Below are positions 12,517-25,090 of a DNA stretch of 64,000 bases, piece after piece. Each line of letters begins with the position of its first letter. Position 1 is the first letter of the stretch. Source of the DNA: Erodium maritimum. Its lineage: Eukaryota > Streptophyta > Magnoliopsida > Geraniales > Geraniaceae. The notes under the pieces are model-generated. The model saw only the letters and a list, made by a program, of their open reading frames with translations. It searched no databases and was not told the origin of the DNA. The stretch covers positions 60,372,039-60,436,038 of the forward strand of contig OY997593.1 of assembly GCA_963921825.1 (NCBI GenBank), read 5' to 3'. The position numbers and the translations under genes were made by a program.

Positions 12517-13984
12517 TGATGTGGACGCAAAATGCATCGTTTCCTATGTTTTTAAGCCCACATCTTAAGCTTTTCGGTTCCGGGATTATGTTGTTTTAGT
12601 GCTTTTCTTCCTTTTTCCATCAGTGGGCCATGATTTGAGAGTTTTCAAGTATCCGGAGCAAAACAAGGGAATTTAGCGCAAAATATCATAATTGATGGGC
12701 CAAGGAAGCTACAGGACAGAAACCCGAACCAAGAGAGCCAAGGTCAACCTATTCGGATCCTCTGAGTCGCATGTTCCATATGGGAGACCGGGCCGGATCA
12801 AGGCCCGTTACGGGCGGCCAAGCGGCCCGGTATGCAATACGTTCCAGGCGTCTCAAAGGAGAAATGGTCCGAGCTCTCTGATCTGATCCGGTTTGAGGCC
12901 CGTCCTGTGCCGGTCAGAGACCGTTCCGTGCCACTTAGAGGGCCGGTTTGGGGCATGTTCCATTCCACGCTCCAGGCCGCGCGAGCTCCAAACCTGCGCT
13001 TTTGAAAGCCCTATATAAAATAATTTAAGTCATATTTTAGTGGGTTACGAATTTTGAGAGCAAAAAGAGGAGACTTGGAGCTAGGGCTTGGAGCTTGAAG
13101 GAAGAGGAGTGTGTTTGAGAGCAAGACTGAAGTTTGGATTTACATTTTGGTCATTTGGGTATTGTGTATCAACTCATTACAATTATGTTTATCCATATTT
13201 CTTTTTCATCTCTTTGCTTGTTCTTCTTCTCCATCATGAGCTAAGTTTCTATTGACTAGGGCTAGGGGAAGCAATATGATTAATTGGTTCAATGGGTTTG
13301 TGGGTATTTTGTGCAATTTGTGTTTAGGATATTGTTTGCATAATTTGGAATTAATGCTTCATCAAATTGGCCATTTGATAGTTGATTAGGTTTTAGCATT
13401 CAACAATCGAGAGATGAGAATGACTAAAAGGACTAAGGATTATGCAACTCGGGTTTAAATCTAGTCTCTAGTAAAGTTAGGTTAACACGAGTGTAACAAC
13501 TATAGGCGTACAAACCCGAAAGTTAGAGGAGTTCATGAATCGTAATGTTGTATGTCTCTCTACACCTAGATTAGAAATAACTAGGCGTTCAGATTATACT
13601 AGGGTCCTAATTCGATCGAGAGATGTTTAGGACCAGTTGAGAGAACTTCCGTTACCTTTAAACTTACCTTATTTTCACATGTAAACACAAACCCCTGCGA
13701 ATTAATTGTCATATTGTCACCCCGTTAAAAGTCCTATATCGTCTTTTACCCTGAATTTCACAAATACTTTGTTCTCATTTTACTTTAATTTGCTTTGCAA
13801 CTTGTTATTTAACTTTTTAAAACAAAAACCAACCATTTCAAGAAACAGATTAATAATGGATTATAAATCGAATGACTGCTTTACTGCTCCCTTGGGTACG
13901 ATAACCGGACTTAAAAGCGATTTACTACTTGACGACCGGTGCGCTTGCCGCGCCCTTTTTGTGGGTTAATTCTCAGGGCGTCAA
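12517..13984 (+). mobile_element. Solo-type LTR (gypsy, Tat/Athila-like) inserted in LINE2
   Basis: The block starts TGATGTGGACGCAA and ends near TCTCAGGGCGTCAA. It is followed by 'tggtgttgttgcc', which resembles a degraded 'tggcgccgttgcc' primer-binding region of Tat/Athila gypsy elements. The start, the 'gggcttggag' middle block, the 'ttgacgaccggtgcgcttgcc' region and the end all have counterparts in the same order at 49566-50863. LINE2 coding sequence resumes after it by about 14015, so it is an insertion. I could not find a clean 5-bp TSD, so the right edge is uncertain. Confidence 0.65.
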
Positions 13985-14014
13985 GTTAATGGTGTTGTTG
14001 CCATAATTCAATAG

Positions 14015-16612
14015 GAATAGGCCCAACCTGGTGGAAGGCACATTAACACAGCTATAAAGGAGATTCGGAGTCACTTGATGTGTGGGGACAGACTATATAC
14101 CGAAAAACTGCCAACACTATTCGGAGGTGTCAGCAACGCCTTCAAGAGCTGAATGATAGGGAAGATCGGGCGGGTATAAACCTCCGGTTGGCCGTACAAA
14201 ATTACTATGAACAGGCTTTATCTAAACAAGATACGTTTTGGCGGCAGCGGGCAAAACAACACTGGTTAGTTGAGGGGACAGAAATACAAAATTCTATATG
14301 ACTGCTACTAAGAAACGGCAAAGCAGAAACAACATCATTGTTCTTGAAACCGATGAAGGTATTGCGGTAACATGTAATACAGGTATGCGGTCATTGCTAG
14401 TGGGATATTTTGAGTAGATCTTCACAACGGGGTCGGAATAGGGGGAAAGTTTGCCGATTAATATCCCGAGGATGATCACAGATAACCAGAATGTGGCCTT
14501 GGGGAAACGAGTTGAGGTTGAGTAAGTACGAGCGGTAGTGTTTCAAATGGGACCAAATAAGTCCTTGGGTCTGGACGGCGTTAATCCCCTTTTCTACCAG
14601 CACTATTGGTCGACATTGAGTAAAGAAGTAGTCAGGTTTATTGCTCAGGCAGTAGAAACAGGCAATATACACCCTGACGTCAGTTACACAACTCTGGTAC
14701 TCATCCCAAAGAATAAAGACCCGAAGAAGATAGTTGACCTACGTCCTATAGCCATATGCAATGTAATATTTCGGCTCTTATCGAAGGTCCTTGCCAACAG
14801 ATTGAAGTCACTACTGGATCCAATTATTTCGTCTCACCAAGGGGCTTTTGTATCGGGTCGTGCTATACAAGATAACGTGTTAATATCCTATGAGATTATT
14901 CATTCACTGAGACGAAGAACACAGGGGGGAAACGGCTTTATGGCACTCAAATTAGACATGAGTGAAGCATATGACCGAGTTGAATGACCTTTTATCCTGG
15001 CTATGATGCATGCAATTGGTTTCGAACCAGAGTAGAGAAATCTGATTCTTGCTTGTGAGCGATCCATCCAATACACGGTCAAAGATGGGGGGAAACAGGC
15101 AAAGGATTTTAAGGCTAGTCGGGGGATTCGAAGGGGTGATCCTTTGTCCCCCTATCTCTTCTGGTTCTGCATGAAAGAGTTATCCAGGTTACTAGCGCAT
15201 GCAGAGAGGGAAGGCAAGTTACATGGAGTGTCTGTGGCAAGGGGGGCAGCAGTGATATCTCACATCTTCTTTGCAGATGAATGCTGCATTTTCTACAAGG
15301 CGGGCAGAAAAGAAGTTGAACGCCTGTAGGTTATCCTTCATACTTTTGGCTTGTTATCAGGGCAAGTGATCAATGAACAGAAGTCATCAATATTCTTTAG
15401 TGCGAACACAACCCCAGCCAATAGACTATTATGTTGCACTACTCTGGGCATTCAGGAAATCTCTAAGGCATCGATGTATTTAGCGGTTCAAAACATGATT
15501 GGTCGGAAGAAATGACAGAGCCTTTAGTTTGTGTGTGACCGAATTATAGCAAAGATCAACTCTTGGGATGGTCAGATGATATTAGCTAAAGGAAAGGAAG
15601 TGATGATCAAGTCAGTACTCTACTCCATGTCCATCTATGCCATGAGCGTCTTCTTACTACCTAGGTCCTCGATATACAAAATCCATGTAGCGTTGTCTAG
15701 GTACTGGTAGGCGGGCACCCTTAGGGCAGGGAAACCTATTATATGGAAGGATTGGGCAAAGTTGTATAAACCAAAGGAAGCAGGAGGTATGGGGTTTCAG
15801 GACATGTACGATATGAATACGGCACTGTTAGCAAAGATGGGGTGAAAATTCCTAACTAAAACAGAAGCACTAGTGACCAGAGTGTTCAAGGCTCGTTATT
15901 TCAGACATGGCGACTTTCTCACAGCAGGTAAAGGTTTGAACCTCAATGAATTGTGGTCAAGGCTGAGAGCCACACATGATCTCCTCAGGGAAGGCCTCCA
16001 GAAAACTATTAAGAATGGCCAAACCACCCATGTTGAAGGGATCACATGGCTATTAGGAGACCTACAGATTATCCCTCCAGGAAAGGGGACTCAAGAGGAT
16101 ATGTTGGTGTCAGAGTTGATGAATGGCCAAGGACAATGGGATGTGCAGAAAATTACCACATCACTCCCGCCGGTTTTTTCTTCGGAAGTGTTGAATACTC
16201 CAATCCCAAATCATACAAAACCGGATAAGTGGTATTAGACACGTTACATCCAAGATTGATACAACTGCAAAGAGGGGTATAGACTGTTGGCTAGACTGAA
16301 TGGATGATGGGTTCCAACTACGGGAGCCTCGGTATGGTTGGCCATATAGGGATTTGACATTTAACCTCGCATTAAAGTCTTCTTATGGTGTGCTATTTCA
16401 GGTAACCTACAGGTGGAAATGAACCTCCTGACAAAATTTGTCCCTATTCCGGAGGAGCGCCCATTTTGTAGTACAAGTAATGAGACATCACTTCACCTAT
16501 TAGTCTAGTGTTCTTTTGCTCAGGAGGTATGACAACGTGCTCATGTACCTATTCCATCACCCCCAGCTGCTACTTTTCTGAAATGGATGACTGATATCGT
16601 GGCCCTCCCAGA
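14015..16612 (+). pseudogene. LINE2 3' part: linker, reverse transcriptase and connection region
   Basis: Homology to LINE1 resumes with the 'WGQTIYRKTANTIRRC' linker (14080-14300). The reverse transcriptase begins at 14538 ('NKSLGLDGVNPLFYQHYW') and contains 'LVLIPKNKDPKKIVDLRPI', 'GAFVSGRAIQDNVL' and 'LKLDMSEAYDRVE'. The catalytic box near 15275-15290 reads FADE where FADD is expected, so the second catalytic aspartate is lost. A distal connection block is intact at 15873-16238. A C-terminal zinc-binding-like region runs to about 16600, where the element is cut off by copia A. Stops and frameshifts separate all blocks. Confidence 0.88.
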
Positions 16613-18720
16613 TATGGTATCTAATACCCATGAATCTTTGGAAGTAGAGAAATTTAGCTCTATAGAGTTAATACCGGATGAAGGCACAGTCTCACCGCCC
16701 TTCCTTAGACCATACAGGTATCCCGATGAAGGCGCAGTCCTACTGCCCTTCTTCAGATCATCCATGATAACTAATGAAGGCGCAGCCCCACTGCCCTTCT
16801 TTAGATCAGCCGTGAACTTCCTATAATCCCGGTTCCAATGACCAGGCTGTTGGCAGTAGAAGAAGACATTCTCAAGTGTCTCATCTTTCCCGCCAAATGC
16901 GCATGGGCCCCGCCCTTGCCACTTCCAATTCCCTTGTTGACCATCAGAATATCCTTGGATCCCATATCCCTGATATTCTTATCAGTAGTTAATGACACTT
17001 CATGTAACTCTGATATGCTCTTAGAGATAGCCTTGTCAAGGACATATTCTTTGCGTTCAGACTTGAGGACTATCCTCAAAATTCTGTACCAGTCCAAATA
17101 GTTTGTCCCATTTAATTTGACCCTCTCAAGAATGGTTTTTAATGACAAACTATTAATGTTCTCTGAATTTTCCATTTGATCTACAACAGATAAAATTCAA
17201 TCAGTAAACTGAATAAACTTTAGCTTAAACACCAACAATCGATTCTATACATTTAGAATCTAAAACCAAGATCCTTGATTCACTCGATCAAGTTGAACCA
17301 AGGCTCACCACTCAATCGAGCTATGTAGGTAAGACCTCGTCCAATCACATCCAATGTGACTATTGGCTAGGGTATGTACTTAAGTACACGGCTTACCCTA
17401 TCTGATACCCTAGCTCAACCCTAGCTGAGAATCGTAGTCGGGTCAACCAATTTTCAACTATGACCCGCCACTATGTAGGTGCTCCGCTAGGGCGCACAAC
17501 ACCCACATATGTCGTCCAAACCTACTACCCTGCTTTCCCATGGATGCTCCGCTAAGGCGCACGACACCCATAGGACGGGGAGGTAGTAAGGTGTTGAGAA
17601 TTGGGAGGTATAGGACATGACCAGTTTTTACTTGTCCGGTTGTGTTTAAAACTTTTGGCACATCCTAGATGCGATGAGCACATCAACTACATTCCAAATG
17701 TAATGATGCCTCCAATTACATCCAATGTAATTCTTCTTTCGAACTCTTCAACTACATCTAATGTAATGATGGTTCTAAGGGCTCACAAACAAGGATTAAA
17801 ACCAATTTTATCTTTGCATGTGAGGTGATATGCTCGGTAAATAAAGTTAAGCATGCAATTCTAAAACAAATAGAATTAATCATGCATAAAATAAATCAAG
17901 CATAAAGCGATAAATGTGCACATAATAGCCCCCTAAACTAACTCCCACTAGTTTCTTGAGCTCCATCGACTCCAAGCCGATGTCAACACCCGAAAAGCCA
18001 CCAAATGACCTTTTCGCCCTTTCTTCGTCTTGAGAAAAAAAGTTACAAATTAATACACGACTCGCAGGTCGGGAATAAATAAATATTACAAACAAGTGGT
18101 TCGACGACCACACCTTGAAAGATTAATTACACGCTAACTCTAACGGCTTGCAGGCCGTGAAAAGCGATAAATAATTAAATCGAGCTCGGGGCTATTATGT
18201 ACACCATGCCAACATCACATCACACATCGTATTATCAAAAAAGAATGTTATCAAACATCATGTGATTTTCCTGTTTTAATTAATTGCTAAGTTTCGAAAT
18301 GTTTTGATGCTCGGTTTATCGAAACCGTTCAAAAATGAAACTTTTGAACATTTGATCTTCGAGTTTGTCATGACGGTTCCAAACTCGTCATAACTAACAA
18401 AACGGTTTAGCCTTGGCATATCAATCATCCAATGGTTATGCTTGGCTTAGCTTCGTCCAACGGAGCCCCGTTCGGTCCCGGTTTCGGCTCCCCGACAGTC
18501 CCGCTCCCGAGACCCGAAAAATAAAAAAAAAATCAAAATTTCCAGATTTGAAATAATTTTCAAAAATTCATTTTATATGCATTAAATCCATAAACAAGAA
18601 TTTAAAACATGTTATCAAACAATTTAGCAAAACAACATGCCAAAAACAAAACTTTCAAGAAAAACTGAAACTTTGAACACCGTCTTGTGAATCCCAAAGG
18701 TAGCATGGCTCTGATACCAC
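16613..18720 (-). pseudogene. Copia A: truncated gag and leader of a Ty1/copia element
   Basis: The minus-strand gag starts at 17175 and matches copia B over the 'SLKTILERVKLNGTNYLDW' block, but about 150 codons are missing between the 'YVLDKAIS' and 'ISELHEV' regions. Coding sequence breaks off at about 16613, just past the 'WVLDT' of the protease, where LINE2 sequence begins. Protease, integrase, reverse transcriptase and the 3' LTR are absent. The zinc-knuckle linker carries extra copies of a 'DDLKKG..APSSG' unit (16660-16815). The leader (17176-18706) matches that of copia B. The initiator-Met primer-binding site (minus-strand GTGGTATCAGAGCC) is at 18720-18707. Confidence 0.9.
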
Positions 18721-20392
18721 TGTTGGGTCTCGAGGTAGGGTTGGAGATGAACCAACTCGCAGCGGAAAATCAATGAAAACCAAGAGACGATTAAATCCAT
18801 GAAACAACTAACAAAGAATGGATTCACAAGAGAAAAAATCAGGACTAGTTCTTACCAAAACAAGAACACCGGGTAACGAATGATTGACTTGAGTCTCCAA
18901 GACGCCTACGTATCCACATGAGAATCAAAGTCACTTAGTTCTTCTCTTTGAGGACTCAAGAGCACAAAAATGAAGGTGGAAACTAGCCAAACCCGAAATG
19001 GTAGGAGTAGGGAGAGAAAAAAGTTGATTCTCATTTGTGTCTTAAGTTTTTTATGTTGAAAAAAGATGACTTAAACATAACAATCCCCATACTTTTCCAA
19101 CTAAAGGCATGGGACAAGCATGGTGACAAGTAAGGTGTAAATAGGACAAAGTATGGCAAGACAAGATTGGGTTAGGTGGTGAATCACCAACACCTTAATC
19201 CTTGTCTTGCTTACTTAGCACTAATTAATCAAGACTTGATTAATTAGTTCCATGGGCCTTTCATAGGCCTCTTGGAACATGGCCCGTGGCCATTTCCAAC
19301 GAGGTCCCGTGATTCGCTCATCGCCTCCAAGCCTTCCATACCGGAAATGTCCAACATTATCCGACGCGATCAATCCCAAGACTCCAAGCCTTGTCTCGAT
19401 CCGTAAAGTCCTATTCACTTACGGGCACATGACCCAAAACCCATTTTTGGTCATGTCCCGAGACAACTCCCTTTTGGCCATTCTCTATAAATGTGTCAAT
19501 GAGTTTCATCCTCCGATGTGACCCTTAGGTTTATGTATGCCAATAGATCAACGTAAAATCCCATTTTACTTGATCCTATTTAAGTGGAAACTAACGAGAC
19601 TTTAGTATTGTCTGACACTGCATAACGAATCGACCATGTCGATTCTAACCTTTCCGTCGTCCCTGTCATTATCCTTTTATCTCCGATATCCTGATTGAGA
19701 TAAGGCATAGAGCTGTCATCCTTATTTTCTCAATCACTGTTCCTTGATATGTGAGATGACTAAATATATGATACCCAGTATCATGTGCATGGCCATGCTG
19801 TTCTTTCAGTCACTCTCGATCAAGCGGCCGAGAACCGATATCTTTCACATACCTCAATATGAGGGATAAATCCCTTAGCCGTCTTTCGTGTCACTCATGT
19901 AGCCCGTCCCCAAGCCAATCCTGGCCGTTATGGAAGCCCTGTTACGGACAACTTTAGGCTGAGGTCAAACTCAGTTGTTGACTACATAGCGATCACAAAG
20001 AATCCTTGGTCTAAGGATACATGACAAGCTACGACATTGAATATGTTCATGACTTAATCTATGGCACATATTTAGGGCGGGTCGTCCAATATCATGTCCC
20101 ACATCATATCTATGATCATACTCCGGAATCCCATTCCAATGACTAACAGAACGCAAGCCATAAAGAGCCATATTTCATACTAGTCGTTTCTAGTGAAGCT
20201 TTGTTGACTAGGGACCCATCGAGTATGATCTATCTTGATCTATGGTTCTATTCGCATTGTGGGCATAGATCAGAGCACACATCGATATATTACTCCAACA
20301 CATAAGTAATATAAAGCCGCTTTAATTTTATTGCTATTGATGATATATACATTTGGACATTTAGGATTGAACTACGGGCACTAAGACTAACA
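18721..20392 (-). repeat. 5' LTR of copia A (1672 bp)
   Basis: The plus-strand reading begins TGTTGGGTCTCGAGG and ends CTAAGACTAACA, so the element reads right to left with TGTT...AACA ends. The primer-binding site lies just inside at 18707-18720. Its opening (...GAGGTAGGGTTGGAG) is the same subfamily as the solo LTR at 51203-52888 and differs from the copia B LTRs (...GATGGAGGGTATG). It abuts the gypsy remnant at 20393. Confidence 0.93.
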
Positions 20393-23300
20393 GATCGACC
20401 AACAACGCCTCTACTTCCTTTTCATACGCGGTCCGCACACCCATTGGGGCTCGAGACGACTCTCCTCGGCTTGAGTCTCCCGGGTCCGCATGGTACGCCT
20501 TCAACATGCTCACATGGAAGACGGGATAGAACTTCAATCTTGATGGAAGCTCTAATTTGTATGTTACCTTTCCAACCTTCTTGAGGCCTGGAAACGGGCC
20601 TTCAAACTTACGCATGAGCCCCCGGTGTAACCCGTGCGCATGCGTAATGAGTTTCACAACGACCAAGTTGCCCTTCATGAACTCTATATGCCGTCGTTTC
20701 TTGTCTGCCCACTTCTTCATCTTCTTCGCTGACTTTGCCAAATGCGACTTGGCGATGTCATGTTGCTCAAGCCATCCCTTCGTTGTTTTAAACGCAGCTG
20801 GACTACTCCTCATGTAGCCCACCACAAGTGTGTTGAGGGTGATGGGTTGCCTCCTCGTCGCCAACTCGAATGGACTCTGTCTCGTAAATTCACTCCTCTG
20901 TAAGTTGTAGCTAAACTGTGTGACATCCAATAACTGGGCCGAATCAAGTTGATTTTCCTTCACGTAATGTCGCAAGTAAAGTTCCAACAATGCATTTACC
21001 CTTTCGGTCTGTCTATCCGTCTTAGGATGCAAGCTTGTAGAAAAATTCAGGTCAGAACCCATCAATCTAAACAAGTCGGTTCAGAATTTACCCATAAACC
21101 GTGAGTCTCGATCGCTCACAATGGTCTTGGGTAGCCCCCAAAACTTCACTACGTGCTTGAAGAAAAGGCGTGAGGCCACCTCCGCAAGACATTTCATTGG
21201 TGCCTGTATAAATACGCCATACTTCGAGTACCGGTCCACAACCACCATTATTATGGAGTTCCCTTGAGATTTTGGAAACCCCATAATAAATTCCATGGAG
21301 ACACTCTCTCATGGTCCTTCAGGGATAGGAAATGGTTGTAGCAATCCATCTGGTGCACGTTGTTCTCCTTTGTCTTGTTGGCACACAAGACACGTCTTGA
21401 CATAGGACTCCACTTCGTCCTTCATCCGCGCCTAGTAATAGGAGCTCTCCATCAATGCTTGCATCTTATGAATGCCCGGATGACCCGCCCATTGGGAGTC
21501 ATGACACTCCTTAAGGACCTACCGCCTCAAGTTCCCATACTTCGGCACGAAAAGTCTCTGCCCCTTCATCCGAATCAGGTCGTCCTCTAACCAGAACCAC
21601 CTCGTCTTGCCCTCCTTGGCGTAATCCGCAATGGTGTTAGCCAACGGATCACGCTTCAAGCCCTCCTTGATCCGTTGCAACAAGTCCCCACTAAGGGTGC
21701 TCGTTTGGATGCTTACTAGCTCAGCTTTGTGGCTCAATGCGTCTGCAACCACATTGGTCCTACCGGGTTTGTACTCCAAGGTGAAGTCAAACTTGGCTAG
21801 GAAATCCTGCCACCTTTCTTGCTTGGGAAAGAGCTTCTTTTGGGTTGGGAAGAAACTCACAGCAACATTATTAGTAACAACATTAAATTTGCTGCCAAGT
21901 AAATAATGTCTCCATACCCTTAAGCAACGCACGACGACTGTCATCTCCTTCTCGTGCACCGTGTACCTTCTCTCCGCATCATTGAGTTTGCGACTCTCAA
22001 AGGCCACAAGCTGGTCGTCTCGGATCAGCACCCCGGCAAGTGAGAAGTCACTTGCATCTGTTTACACAACCCATGACTTGGAATAGTCTGGAAACACCAA
22101 CACAGGCTCTTCCACTACGGCCTACTTCAAGGCCTTGAAGGCTCCATCAAACTTCTCACTCCAATCCCACGGGCGATCCTTCTTCTAAAGATCCGTCAAC
22201 GGGGTTGCGATCTTGGAGTACTCTCGAATGAACCTTTGGTAATAGTTCGCCCATCCGAGGAAAGATCGCAACTCCGTCACTTTGGATGGCAACATCACGC
22301 CTTAATGGGAGCTTCTTGGGCAATTCACTCGGCATCACATCCTTGAAATCATCTAAAAGCTCCCCAACCACATCGGGAACATCCCATCTTCTCTCCACAT
22401 CATTCTCACTTCTTAGGACTGCAAGAAAGGTAGGAAAAGAATGTTTCAACCCCGAATTTAATTTCATTGCTGAGATCATCTTACCTCCGACAATTTTCCT
22501 TTCGAGCGGGACCATACACAGCGTCCCCTCTAGGATCCACATCGTGTTGGCATATGGAAGGAGGATGCCTTGTATGCGGTCGAGAAAGTCCTACCCCATC
22601 ACAAAGTCATAGTCGTGCATATTCACAACCAACAACTCTTGCGTCCCATTTCAAGCTCCAATCCGTAATTGGACGCCCCATGCTATTCATTCTACTGGAA
22701 TAGGTTCTTAGTTCACCGTCTTTATGGTCGATCCCACCTCGTTCACCTTGAGACCCAACTTCTTGGCTGCCTCGATGCTCACGAACAGGTCTGAAGCGCC
22801 CGTATCAACCAGGGCCTTCATCTTGACTCTGTTCACTTCGATTTCCATGTACATGGTACCTTTGCGCTCCTTCCGTCCTTCATTCGCTTGGATAACATTC
22901 AAGATCTTCACTGAGATCAAGGTTGCTCCGTGCGGTTCCGGCACGGTTTATATAGCCTTTATGATAGTTTTACTCGGGCAATCCTTCAACTTGTACCTAT
23001 GAGGCCCATCGCAGAAATAGTATTTCAAAGGTTTACGAATAAAATTGGAGTTACTCAGATTGGCCTTCTTCTCGCCATTGAATCTTGGCTTCTCCTCTCT
23101 GTACTCCTTCCGCTTCTCCTCACCATGGCTAGGTTTTCCCCTCTTGGCACCTTCGTCTATTGCTTTGTCCTTTCTTGTATAATCAACTAGGGACTCCGCA
23201 ACTCGGATTGCCTCGGACAGCGTCCACACATTGGCCTTTCGCGGCTCAGCCTGCGCCCAAGTGGCCAAGTCATTCTTGAATTGGAACAAGGCTTCCTTGC

Positions 23301-23400
23301 CTCCAAAACCAGGAATCTCCATGATGACTTCTTGAAAAGCCCTCACATAATCTGTGATGCTTCCTTTTTGAGTCAGCCTACGAAGCTTAGCTCTTGCTTC
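20393..23400 (-). pseudogene. Gypsy (chromovirus-type) polyprotein remnant: gag end to chromodomain start
   Basis: Minus-strand order from right to left is as follows. The end of gag runs from 23400 to about 22980. It holds a damaged zinc knuckle in which the first Cys position is Tyr (YFCDGPH). The protease carries DTGAS at 22944-22708. The edge of the reverse transcriptase reads '[13 protein letters not shown]' near 22310. Then comes a deletion of nearly the whole palm, including the YxDD box, at about 22250-22300. RNase H follows at 22031-21519 ('LEYKPGRTNVVADALS'). The integrase (21312-20393) has its D, D and E residues but is split at 21075-21077 by a TGA that falls in the family's 'FW' position. 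The frame ends at 'RTAYEKEVEALL', the start of a chromodomain, where copia A begins. Several other stops occur. Confidence 0.9.
23396..23400. repeat. Left target-site duplication of copia B (GCTTC)
   Basis: GCTTC directly precedes the left LTR and is repeated at 32341-32345 directly after the right LTR. Gypsy gag sequence continues across the two sites. Confidence 0.95.
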
Positions 23401-25076
23401 TGTTGGGTCTCGATGGAGGGTATGAACACATACTTGCAGCGGAAATAACTCGAGACCATGTCATAGAACACTACCAAATATTAGATACACAAGAGAATAA
23501 ACAATATGGATGTTTCCTTACCAACTAGTTCAAGAAAAGGAAGAGAACACCAAAGAAACGATGATCGGCTTGAGTCTCCAAGACGCCTACGTATCCAAAT
23601 GGAATCAAAGCCACGTAGTTCTTCTTTAGATGACTCAAGAACACAACAAGAGGGGGGAAAAGTGCCAAACTCGAAATTGTAGTGTGAGAGGGAGAGAAGT
23701 TGTGTTTCTATTCTTGTCTTGTGATTTGTTGTAGGAAAAAGATGACTTAAACCATCAACAACCATCAAGGACAAGTAAGGTGTGAAGCATGGTGTGAAGT
23801 AAGACAAGCATGGTGCTAAGTATGGCAAGACAAGATGGGTTAGGTGGTGAATCACCAACACCTTAATCCTTGTCTTGCTTACTTAGTACTAATTAATCAA
23901 GACTTGATTAATTATTTCCATGGGCCTTGGTTGCATGGGCCTTTCATGGGCCTCTTGGAACATGGCCCATGGCCATTCCCAACGAGGTCCCGTGACGTGC
24001 TCATCGCCTCCAAGCCTTCCATACCGGAAATGTCCAACATTATCCGACGCGATCAATCCCAAGACTCCAAGCCTTGTCTTGATCCGTAATGTCCTATTCA
24101 CTTACGGGCACATGACCCAAAACCCAGTTTTGGTCATGTCCCGAGACAACTCTCTTTTGGCCATTCTCCATAAATGTGTCAATGAGTTTCATCCTTCGGT
24201 GTGACCCTTAGGTCTATGCATGTCGATAGATCAACGTAAAATCCCATTTTACTTGATCCTATATAAGTGGCAACTAACGAGACTTTAGTATTGCCTGACA
24301 CTACATAGCGAATCGAACCAATCGATTCTAACCTTTCCGTCCTCCCTGTCATTATCCTTTTATCTCCGATATCCTGATTGAGATAAGGCATAGAGCCGTC
24401 ATCCTTATTATTCTCAATCACTGTTCCTTGATATGTGAGATGACTGAATATATGATACCTAGTATCATGTGCATGGCCATGCTATTCTTTCAGTCACTCT
24501 CGATCAAGCGGCCGAGAACCGATATCTTTCCCATACCTCAGTATGAGGGATAAATCCCTTAGCCGTCTTTCGTGTCACTCATGCAACCCGTCCCCAAGCC
24601 AATCCTGGCCGTTATGGAAGCCCTGTTACGGACAACGTTAGGCTCAGGTCAAACTTAGTTGTTGACTGCATAGTGATCACAAAGACTCCTTGGTCTAAGG
24701 ATACATGACAAGCTACGACACTGAATATGTTAATGACTCAATCTATGGCACATATTCAGGGCGGGTCGTCCAATATCATGTCCCACATGATATCTATGAT
24801 CAGACTCCGGAATCCCATTCCAATGACTAACAGAACGTAAGCCATGAAGAGCCATCTTTCATACTAGTCGCTTCTAGTGAAGCTTTATTGACTAGGGACC
24901 CATCGAGTGTGATCCATCTCGATCTATGGTTCTATTCGCATGGTGGGCATAGATCAGAAATCACATCGATATATTACTCCAACACATAAGTAATAGAAAG
25001 CCGCTTTAATCTTATTGCTAATGATGATATATACATTTGGACATTTATGATTGAACTACGGGCACTAAGACTAACA
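23401..25076 (-). repeat. 3' LTR of copia B (1676 bp)
   Basis: It begins TGTTGGGTCTCGATGG and ends GACTAACA. Compared by eye with the right LTR (30665-32340, same length) I see two substitutions: T/G at 23910 versus 31174, and T/C at about 24746 versus 32010. The polypurine tract lies just inside (minus-strand aagtgggagat, 25087-25077). Confidence 0.96.
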
Positions 25077-25090
25077 ATCTCCCACTTGCC

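Noticed and set aside
23481..24421. Frames inside the copia B LTR, repeated at 30745-31685
   Set aside because: They are identical because the LTRs are near-identical; no coding role is expected in an LTR.
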